Assembly (NCBI RefSeq): GCF_042453785.1
Contig: NC_091661.1
Location: 29,999,501-30,063,500, forward strand
DNA: 64,000 nucleotides
Origin: Malus domestica
Taxonomy: Eukaryota > Streptophyta > Magnoliopsida > Rosales > Rosaceae
Direction of reading: 5' to 3'
In this document: one piece after another, positions 1 through 12,344 of the stretch
How positions within the stretch are numbered: the stretch's first letter is position 1
Layout of the letters: each line of letters opens with the position of its first letter
Translations under genes and position numbers: made by a program
Notes under the pieces: model-generated
What the model was told of the DNA's origin: nothing
Database searches by the model: none
The model's input: the letters and a program-made list of their open reading frames with translations, nothing else

Positions 1-150
1 GCAACCTAGGCCGGTCTAGGCGGGTGCCTAGGCGGGCTAGGTGGGTGCCTAGGTGGTCTAGGCGGTGGGCTGGGGCCTAGGCATTAATCGGGGCGGTGGG
101 TTGGGGCCTAGCGCCTAGGCGGCGCTAGGCGGGGATTTTTAGAACAGTGA
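1..150. repeat. CCTAGG-rich dispersed repeat, one end only
   Basis: The first 150 bases are a dense run of CCTAGG, GCGCCTAGG and CTAGGCGG words ending in GATTTTTAGAACAGTG. The same words and nearly the same terminal bases (GATTTTTAGAACACTG) occur at 43.26-43.39 kb, so this is the truncated end of the family whose longer copy lies at 42.75-43.39 kb. It has no coding potential. Its likely nature is a non-autonomous DNA transposon, which is inference. Confidence 0.6.
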
Positions 151-618
151 TCATTGGTGTAAAAGAAATTCCTACTGTCATTCTACGAAAAAAATGGGAA
201 CAATATTTTTCAATTTTTGGTAGGAATAATGGAATAATTATATGGCTATTAGCAGGAAAGTGATTTTCGCGGTCTTGTTTTGTTAGTTTTTTATTTTTAT
301 TTTACGGTGTCAAATTAGGTTTGTTGTCTGATTGCACTCACAAAAATACCCGGATGTACTCTGGTGGTCAAACCCGACTCTACGCATCACACTCCATTTG
401 TGAGATAGCTGCCGCACTAAAGTTTCGCTTTAAAATAAAGTGTGAAGATCACTATTCTCGATAATCTCAAGTTTTATCTTTCGAGCGAGACTGTGAAAAT
501 CACTATTTTCAATAATCTCAAGTCGAAAAAACAAGTAAAAAATCTGAAGTCCAATCTTTGTTGATGGGCTGGAAGCCCAATGTTATAATGAACTGAATTC
601 TCCCAGTGAACCAACTTA
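151..618. other. intergenic, nothing recognised
   Basis: This stretch is AT-rich. It holds a short direct repeat of the type CACTATT..ATAATCTCAAG at about 451-471 and 501-522. No gene, RNA or element boundary was recognised. Confidence 0.5.
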
Positions 619-1044
619 GGGGTGTATTCAATTGGGATTTTGAGGGATTTTAATTCTTTTAATGAATCTAGTTGTATTTAATTAGGATTTTAAGTGATTA
701 TCTGAAATTTAATATGTATTCAATCAAGATTTTAAGATAGTTTATTAAAATCCTTAGAAATCCGGGTGTATTCAATTAGAATTTTAAAGAAGTTTATAAC
801 ATTTCAGGTGTATTAAATTAGAATTTGAATTTAAAGAATTTGGAAAAGTTGAGGAATTAGAGGGAATTAGAGAGATTTTGTAGTGTATTTTAAGCATTCA
901 CAAATCTCACATCTTTCTATGAGATTTCGAGGGAATTGAATTAAAATTTTACATAGAATCTCTACAAATTCGTTAAACTCCATAAAAATCTATGAATTTA
1001 TAAATTCATTAAAATCTCTCGAATTCCCAATTGAATACATCCCC
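619..1044. mobile_element. Tourist-like (PIF/Harbinger) MITE
   Basis: A 426-bp AT-rich element begins GGGGTGTATTCAATTGGG and ends with the inverted form CCCAATTGAATACATCCCC. It is flanked on both sides by TTA (616-618 and 1045-1047), the 3-bp target duplication typical of PIF/Harbinger MITEs. The terminal motif TGTATTCAATTnnnATTTT recurs about five times in the left half. A related copy in the opposite orientation lies at 40265-40631. There is no transposase. Confidence 0.8.
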
Positions 1045-1079
1045 TTAAAGAGAAATTTTTTATTATAACGGGAATACAA

Positions 1080-1215
1080 GTGATACACCACGTATTTTTA
1101 TAAAAGTGGTGAAATTTTTTATTTTTTAAGTTATTAACTTTTTAGTACACATATCTCACTATTTATATGGTAACACGTGATGTACCATCTCGCGTACGGA
1201 TCATATTGAAAATTT
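1080..1215. repeat. dispersed AT-rich repeat, copy 1
   Basis: The segment contains TTTTTAAGTTATT, CACTATTTATATGG, AACACGTGATGTA and GATCATATTGAAAA in order. The same order, with substitutions, is found at about 52050-52170. It is a shared non-coding repeat of unknown class. Confidence 0.55.
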
Positions 1216-1334
1216 TCTTCAACTTAAGGGTTAAGGCTATCAATCTCTCAATTCCAAATGCTACCCCTTTTCACTCTCTCCCTCAGCGCGTGAAACAAAC
1301 CCTACCATCCTCCTATCCTATGTCGTAATCTCAA

Positions 1335-1490
1335 ATTTTATTTATTTAATATAAGAAAAATTAATGAAAAAAGATTGAAAACTTTGAGTTTTAATTATAA
1401 GGACAAAATAAATGGTAAAGTAAATAATAATATGTTTAACTTTTTAGTGTAAAAATATGATTTTTCGTTAAAATGAACATAACCTTAGAA
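1335..1490. repeat. dispersed AT-rich repeat, copy 1
   Basis: Words such as TGAAAACTTTGAGTTTTAA, GGTAAAGT.AATAATA and TTTTAGTGTAAAAATATGAT are repeated in the same order at about 38820-38985. It lies just upstream of the presumed 5' UTR of the zinc-finger gene, so it may form part of that promoter. Confidence 0.55.
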
Positions 1491-2859
1491 TTTTCTTTAA
1501 AATTCCATTTAATATATTTATTTTCATTTATTTTATTTTATTTTTTCCTTTTACTGCAAAGGGTTCCCTTCCTTCTCTTCCATCTCTCGCCTTTATATTT
1601 TCTCCTTACGAACTCTCTCACTGTCTCCGTTCACCTTCGGCTTGTCAATTTCTTGCATTTTCTCGGCGATTTTCCTTCCCGCCAAACACTCCGAATCTCC
1701 CTCCCGCCTGCTCCGATTCCCGCAGATATCCCGACGTCCTCCCTGTTCTTGAACCGATCTCTGCTCGCGCCTCCACTGGTACGTAAACCGATTACTCCCT
1801 CACTTCCTTCTCACCCATATATATACACACACACATTTATACGTATAATATCATATATCGATCACAGATCACGTGTTTCCATACCTTTCCGAGCTTCTCC
1901 GAATTCTTGCTTTTTGAGTCTTGATTTTTTTTTTTTTCAATTGAATTGTTTCTCTGTATGATAGCTGGAAAAACTCTGTATCTGTGCAATGAACGAGAGA
2001 AAACCTAGAGATTTCGAATTATGTGTGTATACATTTATGTATGTATTTGTGGTGTATGTGAAATCGTTAATGATGGAATTTCAACTTAGCTAAGTGAGGT
2101 TTACAGTCGTCTCTGATCAAGTTTGATTATGCATGTTTATGATTTTAAGTTCCGGAATGCCGATTATTTGAGATTTATTGAAGTTTCCTTTCCTTTTAAC
2201 ATTGGTTTCGATTTCCCCTCATATGTTCATTCGCCTACTCTTGATTTCATTTCGATTTCGTTGTATGATTATGTTTCTATAACGAGGTATATGGATATAT
2301 GTTCGTTGGATGCGGAGGCGGAGGCATTTTTCGCTATGCATTCTTTCTGGTGGATCTGTAATCCAGAATATGTTTAGGATATAGAATTTTGTAGGTTTTC
2401 ACATTTTTTGTTACTTCCTATCTTGTAATGGTAGATTTTTCATCAGTTTTCATGTTATTCTTCATTGTTTAAACTATGGGTCTTTTCGTGGTTGTTTATG
2501 TGGTGAAAATAATTAAGTTACTCGAACTTTGTTTGTTGGCTGGATGTTCTAATTCCTCTTTGCATTACTAAGTTCGGTACAACACATGTCATATGATTGT
2601 GGCTTCTTTAATAATATCGCACATTGTCGGACTTATTAGATACATAACTTGTTTGGAAATAAATCTATTTAGCTGTCATGCAGATGAAACAGGATGCTTT
2701 TGTTCCCTGAGCTTGCATTCTATTGCTACATCCACTTTAGATGTGGTGTATTCGTGCCTCAATCCAGTTCAATTGAATGTCATTTAGTCATTAGATGTTT
2801 ACCTTGTTTTTATTTGTCCTACATTTTTTGCAGAGACATCTGGTGGATTTGTATTTCTG

Positions 2860-5800
2860 ATGTCAATTGCAAAACCTACGACCTCAGACTCTCTGTATGC
2901 TATGAAATCAGAGGAGGAAAATGATTCCCTTGACACTATCATTGGACAAGTTGCGAAAGAGCCATCTATTTCTTTCTCAAGGGCCGGGGATAGCCCAGTC
3001 CCGTGGATTCAGCTACTTCATGCCTTAGATCAACAAGGTACTGGAAACTAATTTGTATAAATACAACTTTGTTTGATTATAGAAGTAGTGAACCATTAGA
3101 TTGAGCTTTGTGCCATACCTAATGGGGAGTATCCTGAGTTTGTTTTGCCTTTCTTGGTCCACTGCTACGGCCAATGGCGGTTTTAATATTCATATTATAT
3201 GTCATAAGAAGGCAGTTTGGTTATAAGTGTTTGATGACACATGTTACTTCTGGCAGAACTTCCAGGTTGGCCCCTGCACTCTCCTATTAAAGTGCAGATG
3301 CAAAAGTGTGACAAATGCCCACGAGAGTTTTGCTCATCCATCAACTACAGAAGACACATACGTGTACGCCATCGGTTGAAAAAGCTTGATAAGGTGTCCC
3401 ATCTATTTTAAACTGTTATAAATTTGTCTATTGTTTTTCTGTGTGTTGCGACTGTGAGCATCTTTTGCCGTCCATCGTGTTCAAAATACTTATTTTGTTT
3501 AAATCTTGTAGGATTCTTCTAAAAATAGGGAGCTTCTACGTGAATTTTGGGACAAGGTACAATTTATTCTTTGAATACTTTACGTTAGGGATACCTTCTT
3601 CTTAGTGTATGTGCAGCTTAATCCTTACATGGTTTGGTGTTTGTCTAGCTCTCGCCAGAAGAGGCAAAAGAAGCTGTATCATTCAATAATGTGACTTTGG
3701 AGGTATTTTCTGTTACTTGCCTGTGTTTTTATGGCATGCATCATAAGTTATAATCATGTACCGCGGTATGCATGTGGTGTAATTTAAGTGACAAATTTTC
3801 CCCCTCTTATGCCTAGATTGATCACAGATGAACCAAAGTAGGACAGTAATGTGTTTTTATCCCAACTGATCATAGTTTTGAATTGACCAAGATTTGTTCT
3901 TTGCGCCTTCCTCCAGTTAATTTCTAGTGGGCTTCATTTTTTCCAAAGTCATTATATTTTTTGTTAAATTGTTACTTAAGTGCAATCATTTGAAAGGAAC
4001 TGTTTTTAAAAGAGATCTCCTAATTTAATATATTTTCTAGGAAGTTCCAGGGTCTTCAATTATAAAGGCATTGACAATACTTATAAGGAAACCGGGATTT
4101 TCTTCTTTGCCTCACGTTTGTTTGAAGGCTGGTCCTGCCCTTCTGGTAAGACATTATGCTTTTTCTTGTGTATGAGTTTTTATTGTAATGAACTGCCACA
4201 TTGCCTGTTCAGTGGATATGATATGTTTGATTCTTTTCTTTTTATCCAGGATATTGTTCAAGCTAGACCTTCCAGATTTCCCATATCATCCCAGGAGTTA
4301 TTCTCTATCCTCGATGATGCAAGTGAAAAGACGTTTCTGTGTGGGACAGCCATATCAATGCAGAGATATGTTTTTGATGGAGAGGCTGGGAAAATTGGCC
4401 TTGAATCAAAAAACTTAGTTGCTTGTACAAGCTTCCTGGTGGAACAGATATTGGTAAGTTTCTGGTTTCTTTTCCATCTTTTAATATGGTTGATTTTACT
4501 CTCTTTTTCGCGTTTAAATTCGTGGTGATTTTTTGCTCAGTTGAAAGCCTGGCATGCTGACAAGGATGCGGAAGCTTTGAGGTTACAGAAGTTGCTAGTG
4601 GAGGAAGAAGAAGCTGCTCAAAGAAGGTACACAACAAGCCTTTCTATTTGATTTTCAGCACATTTCAGTTTTTCAATTGTGTCGGTGGGAAGATTTTCAG
4701 TGCCTCTTTAAACTCGGCACTCTGTAGAGTATAGACCAGCATGACTGGGTAATCTGTTGCCTGTTGTTTTTTTATCAGTTGCATAATCTATTCGGTCTTA
4801 TTTTCTGAATAACTGTAGGCAAGAAGAGCTCTTGGAAAGGAAAAGGCAGAAGAAGCTTAGGCAGAAAGAACAGAAGGAAAAGGATCAAGGACATGGGGAG
4901 AAGGTTGATGTTAAGGAGAACATTGATGAAACTCTGGAGGCTGTGCCACTCGTAGAAACATCTAGTCCTTCAGCAACATTTGATTCTGACACGGCCAGTT
5001 CGGATGTGCTGGATCATGTCTGCTTATCACTTGAACCATTCCATTTCTCAAATACGGATGAAAATGCAGATCTCGAATCTCAGACTGGAGTTAGCGTTGG
5101 ACATGTTGATTCGGCGAGTGGACCAAATGTTGAACGGCGGGTGGTGCAAGGAAATGGTAGTCGGCGTGCAGTTGCTCGATGGCACATGTCTCCAAAATCA
5201 CAGCGGTGTGTGCCCAATGGATTTCATGGAGGCCATAGTTCTCAAACAGCGAAGCATTCATCCATACACCACCACGGTAACCACAGGGATGTAAGGGCTG
5301 CTTCCAGTGGCAATAGAGTATGGAGTCGAAAGCCCAAACCAGAATATGATGGGGGGAGTTTGAAAGCTGGAGTACAGGAAGAAGCATCTGAACCAGATCA
5401 AATCAAGAACCATGAGGTTTTGATTGGTTCTATACCAGTCAATCTTGGAAATTTTTGCCAGGAAAGTAATAATCTGGCTGGTGTTCATGATGACTGTCTT
5501 TCGGAGAAAGGTCAAATGCTAAAGGACAATCTTCAGGATAAAACCAATAAACCTGATCTGGTACAGAGTGGCACAAACCGGTCAACAGTGAAGCTTTGGA
5601 GGCCAGTGAGCCGGAATGGAACAAAAGGTCCTACGCCAATTCAGAATGGCAGCAAAGAATCTGACATAAATGTGGTAGCTGAAAAGGGCAACAGCCAAAG
5701 CCCTTACAGTGAAAATTGTAAAAGATCGTGTGTTGTGGATGGCCATAATGATGGAAACGGGAACGGCTCTACTCACCCCGATGAAACACAAAGCCTGGGC

Positions 5801-6228
5801 TTCTGTAGCCGTGCGGCAGAAGATTTTCTTGCACAGAGTGAGTTCAGCTCCATTTTGTATCTTGTTCTATTTTCTCTTTTGTACAAGCAGCTCCCGGTTA
5901 AAGTTAATTAACCCTGAAATACAATACAATAAGGACACGTCTTGTTTGTGCAGGATGGAAGGAGGCTATTGCTGCAGATCATGTGGAATTGGTTCTATTC
6001 CAAGACTCCGAACCTCCCAGATGCCCAGACAATCAAAATGACGGTGAAGTAGGAGCGAATCATTTGTTGAAGTCTAAACACAGCATTCTTGGCAATGCGG
6101 AAAACAGGCTTGTAGATGGGGAGGCATTTGATTTGCCAACTGCTGGAGCTGCTAAAGTCAGGCGCAGGACGAAGCATGACAAGGGTGTGAAGGTTAAGTA
6201 CATTCCGAAACATAGCACAGTTGCCTAG
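2860..6228 (+). CDS. C2H2-type zinc-finger protein with charged coiled coil
   Basis: Nine coding exons join in frame to 700 residues: 2860-3037, 3257-3393, 3512-3556, 3649-3702, 4041-4145, 4250-4453, 4541-4626, 4819-5837 and 5954-6228. A non-coding first exon probably ends at 1778 (donor GTACGT), with its acceptor CAG at 2831-2833. The start is the first ATG of exon 2. One C2H2 finger is visible, with C77, C80, H93 and H98. A Glu/Lys/Arg-rich coiled-coil stretch lies at about residues 250-300, followed by a long Ser/Asn-rich, probably disordered tail that ends in a basic patch (KVRRRTKHDKGVKVKY). Plant relatives are, from memory, labelled 'C2H2-like zinc finger' or 'stress response NST1-like', the latter mainly because of the charged segment. 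Binding of nucleic acid is plausible but unproven. The large exon 8 encodes about half of the protein. Confidence 0.85.
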
Positions 6229-7414
6229 TAATAGAGGGTAAAGAGATCGTTTTTCTTCTTTTTTTTGGGGGTTATACAGCATGCACAGTTTAGCCAATGA
6301 TTGTATTCTTAGCAGCAGAAGGGTCCAGTTTTACCAGCGGTCTTCTGTCAGAAAATCGAAGAAAAAGTTTTGGAAGATAAGTTTTTTTTTTGGTTATAGT
6401 TCCCTCTTCTCTTTGTCATAGCAGATTGATTAGAGTAAGATTTTTCTTCTCTTTGGCAGAAGTTTCTGTAATGAATTTGGTTCTTTGGTTTGAGCCGTCA
6501 TTGTCCGTTGCTATGCATTGTTTGTACCGTCTTGATGACATCATCAATGAGCCCGACAGACCAAACGAGTTGGTTTCTGGACAGGCGTTTCGTTTGTGAA
6601 GGTTGCATTTGTGATGTCGTTTCAGGTTACAGTATTTGAAGTTGTAAAGGGTGATATTTTTTGATCAAATTCGATTGTGTAAACTTTCCAATCGACTGAA
6701 TTTCCTCTATTTTCGGGCTAGCACATGGGCTACAGGTGACCAATTTCCATGGGCCAAGCCACTTGGCCCGGAAGATTGCGCCTCCACGGCCCCTCTTCCT
6801 GCACACCTATTAATCTTGGTTTTTGGTTTTCAGCTTAACGAGAAATCATATTAGTCACCACCAAGTAATCACAATGTCACGTGTTAATCTAACTATACAT
6901 GATCTTGTGTTATTGAACCGAGACGTTACAGTAGTCGTGTATCCGGTCCAACAATATCCTTCTGGTACTAATGTATATTACAACAAATTTTGTTTTTATG
7001 ATTAACAGTGCTGGCATGCTCAAGATTTTCTTTTTCATTACGTTGAAAATCGATTTTACTATATAGACGTTTATAACCTCCTCCTCCATTCCATGTAATT
7101 ATAATCTTTACCATAACATTGCCATTCATAAATCAAATTATTTCGTGGATTGGATTTCACTTGACTGTCTACGGCTGAGCCACTTTGACTTGGACAAAAG
7201 TATTTAAGATATAAAATCATGTCCACTCCCTCTCCTGTCACCAAAACCTGTTTCCTGAAATCCCTATTAGACTGCCACCTGTCCGCCCTCCCCACCTTAT
7301 GCTTTACCCTATCTTCTTCCTTTTCTCCCCATCTCTTCCTCTTTAACGCTCTGTCTAATCTTCTCCACTCTCTCACAACTCTCTCTCTCATCAACTCTGC
7401 TTTCTCTGCAACCA
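6229..7414. other. 3' UTR and intergenic spacer between two + strand genes
   Basis: The first ~400 bases are T-rich and probably the 3' UTR of the zinc-finger gene. The rest leads into the pyrimidine-rich promoter and leader of the next gene, with a weak TATA-like TATTTAAGATATAAAA at 7201-7216. No further gene was seen. Confidence 0.45.
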
Positions 7415-7433
7415 AACCCTAACCCTAACCCTA
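7415..7433 (+). promoter_or_regulatory. telo-box in 5' leader/promoter
   Basis: AACCCTAACCCTAACCCTA-type telomere-like repeats lie about 35 bases upstream of the ATG at 7466, after a CT-rich tract. Telo-boxes are known in promoters and leaders of plant growth and translation genes. The function here is inferred from the motif alone. Confidence 0.5.
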
Positions 7434-7465
7434 CTCGGTTTAATCAACAGAAACACAGAAAAAAA

Positions 7466-8251
7466 ATGTCAGGTGGGGTTGGTCCAACCTGCAGTGACAT
7501 CAGCCTCCCCAAAGAACAAGAGCATGAATTCAAAGAACACAACGACGAAACCTCCTCAAAACTCAGCTCCCACCAAAAGTCCCCAACTTCACACTCCACC
7601 GCCACCGCCTCTCCGCGCAAAGCCGGTGGCGGTCTGTTCTCCTTCCGGCAGCTCAACGCCCTCGCCGTCGTCGTCGTCCTCTCCGCCAGCGGCATGGTAA
7701 GCCCCCAAGACTTCGCCTTCGTCGTCTTCTCCGTGATCTACATGCACTTCATCTCCAAAGTTGCTTTCCCCATCCTCGGTTCCTCCAGAGACCCCACGGT
7801 TTTCAACCCCCAAAACAAAGTCCTCCGCCTCTACGTCCTAACCGGCGCTATCATCGGCCTCCTGCTCCCCATTGCCTACATTTTGGAGGGAATTTTCGAA
7901 GGCGATAAACAAGGCATCAGCGCCGCTTCCCCGCACGTTTTTCTCCTTGCCAGTCAGGTGTTCATGGAAGGAATGGCTTTTGCCGACCGGTTTTCGACTC
8001 CCATACGTGTTTTCGTGCCGGTTTTCTACAATTCCAGGCGGATTTTCACCATTGTGGAGTGGCTGAAGAGCGAGTTTTCTAAGGAGCATGAGGAGTACGG
8101 TGGATCTGCAAAAAGATTGTATGTGGGGAGAGGGCTTGCTATTGCTAATATGGCGTTTTGGTGCTTCAATTTATTTGGGTTCTTGCTGCCTGTCTATCTT
8201 CCTAGGGCTTTCAAGAAGTACTACTCCGCCCATAAACTGAAAGATTATTGA
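7466..8251 (+). CDS. DUF7733-type integral membrane protein
   Basis: A single uninterrupted exon of 261 codons. The first ~55 residues are Ser/Thr/Pro-rich and hydrophilic. They are followed by several hydrophobic segments at about 63-95 (two passes), 121-143, 154-172 and 222-247, and a basic C-terminus (RAFKKYYSAHKLKDY). The start is the only ATG after the telo-box leader. The composition and the conserved-looking core match plant membrane proteins grouped under DUF7733. The family has, to my knowledge, no defined biochemical role. The coding region is GC-rich compared with the surroundings, as is usual for intronless plant genes. The family name is from memory, while the membrane topology is read from the sequence. 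Confidence 0.8.
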   Translation: MSGGVGPTCSDISLPKEQEHEFKEHNDETSSKLSSHQKSPTSHSTATASPRKAGGGLFSFRQLNALAVVVVLSASGMVSPQDFAFVVFSVIYMHFISKVAFPILGSSRDPTVFNPQNKVLRLYVLTGAIIGLLLPIAYILEGIFEGDKQGISAASPHVFLLASQVFMEGMAFADRFSTPIRVFVPVFYNSRRIFTIVEWLKSEFSKEHEEYGGSAKRLYVGRGLAIANMAFWCFNLFGFLLPVYLPRAFKKYYSAHKLKDY

Positions 8252-8880
8252 TCTTCAGTGTACTAATTTCTTCTTCTTTGTTTTCCTTTTCGTTTCTTAA
8301 TGTCCAAAAGAAAAATAAATGAATAAAAGATCTGCATATAATGTGAATTTGATTAGAGAAGAATCTGAATTTAATGAATACTACTTGTCTCTTTCTTTTT
8401 AAAAATGGGGAACATCTATGACTTCGACACGGCAGTCCACCCATTTAGGGTCAGAAGACGACATTTCAGACTTCTCCTAATCATTATCTTGTGGTTCATC
8501 AGCGTCAGAAATCGAACTTACAACGTGCTGTTTGGAATATTCTTTTAATCACTATCGTGAAATTCACTAACATCAGAAATCGAACTCAGAACATTTTGGA
8601 ATACAGGCCTGAAATTTGTTCTAACCACTTGAAAAGGGCATTGGTGCGTAAATGTTTTTTATAACGTCACCAAAAGAAGAAAAACCATGCATCAATTTCT
8701 AAGGTCTCCTGTTCACAACCTTATATATGAGAAACTGATTTCACGAAGTCGTTTCATGAAACGAGTGCATGCAAGTTTTTCACAATCATTGAATCCGCTC
8801 CGTGAACCTAAGATGATATATGGCTTTCCAACATATTCAAAACGACCATATTGTACAAGGTTTTTGAAATAACCTTTATT
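8252..8880. other. intergenic; short imperfect direct repeat
   Basis: Two ~70-bp imperfect direct copies centred on CAGAAATCGAACT lie at about 8485-8545 and 8550-8605. The remainder up to the SKP1-like 3' UTR has no recognisable gene. Confidence 0.4.
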
Positions 8881-9388
8881 TTTCATTTCAATTTCATTAC
8901 ATCAACTGAAAGCACTTGCAACTTCTTGCAAGACTCTCCAAAAGCCAAATGGGGCCTGTATATGAAATGAAAAAGAAAAGGTACATCTGCAAAATTCGGC
9001 ATCGTTTCAAGAAAGTCCAGGAGGCGGCCGCCATCGATGGCGGCTCAAGGAAAAAAACAGAGCAAAGTCTGCTCCTCATGAATAACCACAAAAGAGAACA
9101 TAAACCAATGAGGAAAACTATGCTCCCTAATGTAGCCTCTGAGTTCCTCATTCTTTTTTTTTTTTTTGACATCTGTTCGCTTCCTTTCTTCGAAATGGTA
9201 GATGCCCACAGAACGAAAAATGCATTTGGTGATGGAAAAATCAAACAAATATACTCACATGCCGGCAACACCAAAAACACTGCTCTCTCTCTTCTAAGCT
9301 TGTGCAGCAGCGAACCCCATCGGTAGCATCTGTTCCAATCACTCAAGCTGCTGGACATTCTGATTAAATAGCGCTCTCTAGTAGATCA

Positions 9389-12336
9389 TTATCTCCTGTC
9401 CAAACCTGCAAATCACCCGGTAACTTTGTCAGTCTAACCAATTTGCACTCAATCTAGTCTCCCACTCACTCAATCACTCTTGATATCAGAGGATGTATTG
9501 GGACATACTTGTACATCCACGTGCAGAGCCATTGCCGTTTATATTTATTGGTGCAAGTCTCCTCTCTTGACCTAAAGATAAAATTTCCTGCATCCTTTCT
9601 GGCCAATCCGAATTTAATCTTCGTGCAAAATCCTCCACTTCCCTACATAAAGCATACAATATAAAGGAATATAAGACAAACAGTCTTGCAATAATCATAA
9701 AAATCTGTAGATTCGACTGAGTAACCGTGGAAGGGGATATTTAACAGGGGCAGAGAATAATTTCCGTGTATGTTGAGACAATGGTTATCATAATTCATAT
9801 AGACAGTTAAATATTAGCATTGTGATCATTCTTTTTAATATGCTCTACAAATATTACCTGTCAAGCTCTTCCTTCATGGCAGGATCTAAATCATCATCCA
9901 AATCACCATCATCAAAGTCAAGCTTTGGTGAAAAGGTAACAGATGTAGAATCTTGCAACTTTGAAGAACTGGGAGACAACAACTCAACATTGATTGTGTC
10001 ACCATCGTGGGAAGCAGAAGAAAGTGTATCCAAGTCCTAGAAATGTAGACAAAGACAGAGAATTCACAAACAAGTTCTAACACATGCAGGAAAAATTCAC
10101 TAGCATACTAATACACGAACATACACAAGTGTGTGCTGTGGTGAGCGAGAGAGAAGAACCAACCTTATTATGTCCATTTACATTGGTTGAAGAATCTTTT
10201 GGATGATCTTTTCTTCTTCGATTCTTCTTTTTATTCTTATTGGTCTTAATCCCCTTTGCTTCTGCATAGTGTATCAGATTCTAGTAGGTTGAGAGTAGAT
10301 AACGATTAACAACATAGGTCTATCAAATACAACTTTCATTTGACAAGAGATAGTAGTACAGAGAGTAAAAAATCTTGAATACTTCATTAAGTATCCATGA
10401 TACTGAATCTACTGACAGAAGTACCTATTAAAAACTATGTAACTGAATCCACTGATTGAAGTACCTATCAAAAACTATGTAAACCCAAAAAAAATTCTGC
10501 TCCTTGTCCATGGAGCAAAAGTAGGGATGCCGATAACGTTCAACAGAGTGGTCCTTTGGAAGCAAAATCAATTAAAAAAAAATTATCTATTAAGAATTTG
10601 AGAGCCAACCATACTACAACTTCAAACAGCAAAAGTTAGAAAAAAAATCAATGTGTGAGAACAAAGGCAGAAAACCAGGATAAAGAGAAATAATTTCTGA
10701 ATCATACGTCTATTTCCACCATTTATAAATGTCAAGAGATCGTCAACTGAACGCTCATCGACACGCTCCTCCTCAGCCTCAACATTCTGAAACAAATAAA
10801 TAACTTTCTATTAATGCGATCATATATGCACAGGCTTTAATGCTTCAAGCCTCCAACTGCATCATTACATGTGTGTACTTTGCACAGAACTCAAGTAATA
10901 AACATTGTGACATATAAATTTACCACATGTATTGCATTAAACATATGGTAAAGGCTTCAAACTCTTCAAGTAAAAGTAAGCACCTTCAGTTTCTCTCTCT
11001 CTTTTAATTCTTTCCTCTTTCTAGCATATAACCGATTGAGAAGCCGGATACGTGGATCATCAGTTATGTTTCTCAGAGGTTCCAACTTCTCCTCCTGGAT
11101 TGAACCATTTATACATGAAAACCATGGATGGAAGAAAAAAAGCCAATAACTTTCGATAGTAACAAACCTCTGTGAGGTCATCAGGTAAATGAAATGTCTC
11201 ACGTATCTCCTCGGGTGTTTTTCCTTCAATAATTCGAGCAAGTGCTCGGCTGGTGAGATCAACCAAAGGCTTCAATTGGAGGCTGTCAGCAGCAGATGTC
11301 AACTCGCATAACTTTTTTGTATCCATTCGAATAAATTTCTCATCAAAAGTTTTGCGCTCCTACACATGATAACAATACTATCAAACACATAAATTACTTC
11401 TGACTTCACCATATACATGATGAAGATGGATAAAAGACTATCAAAACCACCCCTTTTTGGGCCACATAAGGGGTAACAATACTTTCTCCAAGTTTTTTAC
11501 ATAAGCTTCTCACTGTTGATTGCCAATTGGAAATTAACATCATGTATGAACAGAAAAACAAACTACAAGTGGTAGAATCATATATCAGACCTTATTAGAG
11601 CGACCGGGTACTTGATGAAACCGACAGTAGTCAAGTATTAAGCCCAAAATGGCAGGATTAACTCGTTGAGGAAGTGATATAGCATAGTTTTTGGAAGATC
11701 CCATTCCTGTTTGCAATATTTCCCGGCATATCATCGGACAGAACATGGCAACCTCTTCTTCTACTTGTTGGATTGAGCCGTCGGCAGTTTGAAGCCAGAT
11801 GTAAGATTTCATCTATTTGCACAAACATAAGGAAAATTTAGGAGGGATTCAAAAGAGAAACACAACTAGTACTCCTATATCAATCTTAGCTTGAACTACA
11901 ACATATACAACCCACAGAACCAATAACCCTAGGTGCAGCAGTCCTAGTCACTAGCTTATATTTCATTTCTACACTGCTGAACCCTTCAATAATTAAAATA
12001 CAAATTTCCTAACATGAAATACCACTTGAAGACAAAACTTATTCCGACCATTATGCACAAGCCCTGGCTACCAAAGAAACTACAATTCTCCATAGATTCC
12101 ACCAAGAGTTCATCCAGAAACAAACTAATTCTTTTACTATGAATCTATACTATACCTATACATTTCCCATCATACTCAAGTGACAAAGGATCCTTAAATA
12201 TACATGTGCTGCTGAAATCATAAACTGTGAAAACAAAATGTAAATAATCTAACCTATCTAAATTACGATTTGTAATTCATCACACAATGAAGTAGCATAC
12301 CTCAGGTTTGACAACCGCCATGACACCTTCTGACAT
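9389..12336 (-). CDS. SKP1-like protein 21 (SCF adaptor with C-terminal extension)
   Basis: Nine coding exons on the minus strand join in frame to 355 residues: 12336-12301, 11812-11591, 11359-11168, 11094-10984, 10786-10708, 10261-10164, 10036-9858, 9642-9509 and 9405-9389. The SKP1 POZ fold starts at MKSYIWLQTADGSIQQV (residue 13). The C-terminal SKP1 domain, with TPEEIRETFHLPDDLTEEEK, ends near residue 165. This is the region that contacts cullin and F-box proteins in the family. Unlike ordinary SKP1 (about 160 residues), the protein carries a ~190-residue tail with a Lys/Arg-rich patch (KTNKNKKKNRRRK), an acidic stretch and a conserved end (WPERMQEILSLGQERR...LDRR). These features are diagnostic of Arabidopsis ASK20/ASK21 types. 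A 5' UTR exon near 13712-13850 and a long leader intron are likely. The 3' UTR probably reaches about 8880. Confidence 0.93.
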
Positions 12337-12344
12337 TTGACAGT

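Noticed and set aside
5838-5911. run-on of zinc-finger exon 8 to the stop at 5911
   Set aside because: A GTGAGT donor at 5838 and the CAG acceptor at 5951-5953 restore a long in-frame tail with a proper end.
7589-7813. minus-strand and alternative-frame ORFs over the DUF7733-type gene
   Set aside because: Low-complexity shadows of a GC-rich coding region; the 261-codon frame has coherent membrane segments.
8897-9358. 153-codon minus-strand ORF downstream of the SKP1-like stop
   Set aside because: It falls in the predicted 3' UTR of SKP1-like 21 and has no recognisable domain; overlapping plus-strand frames are equally open.
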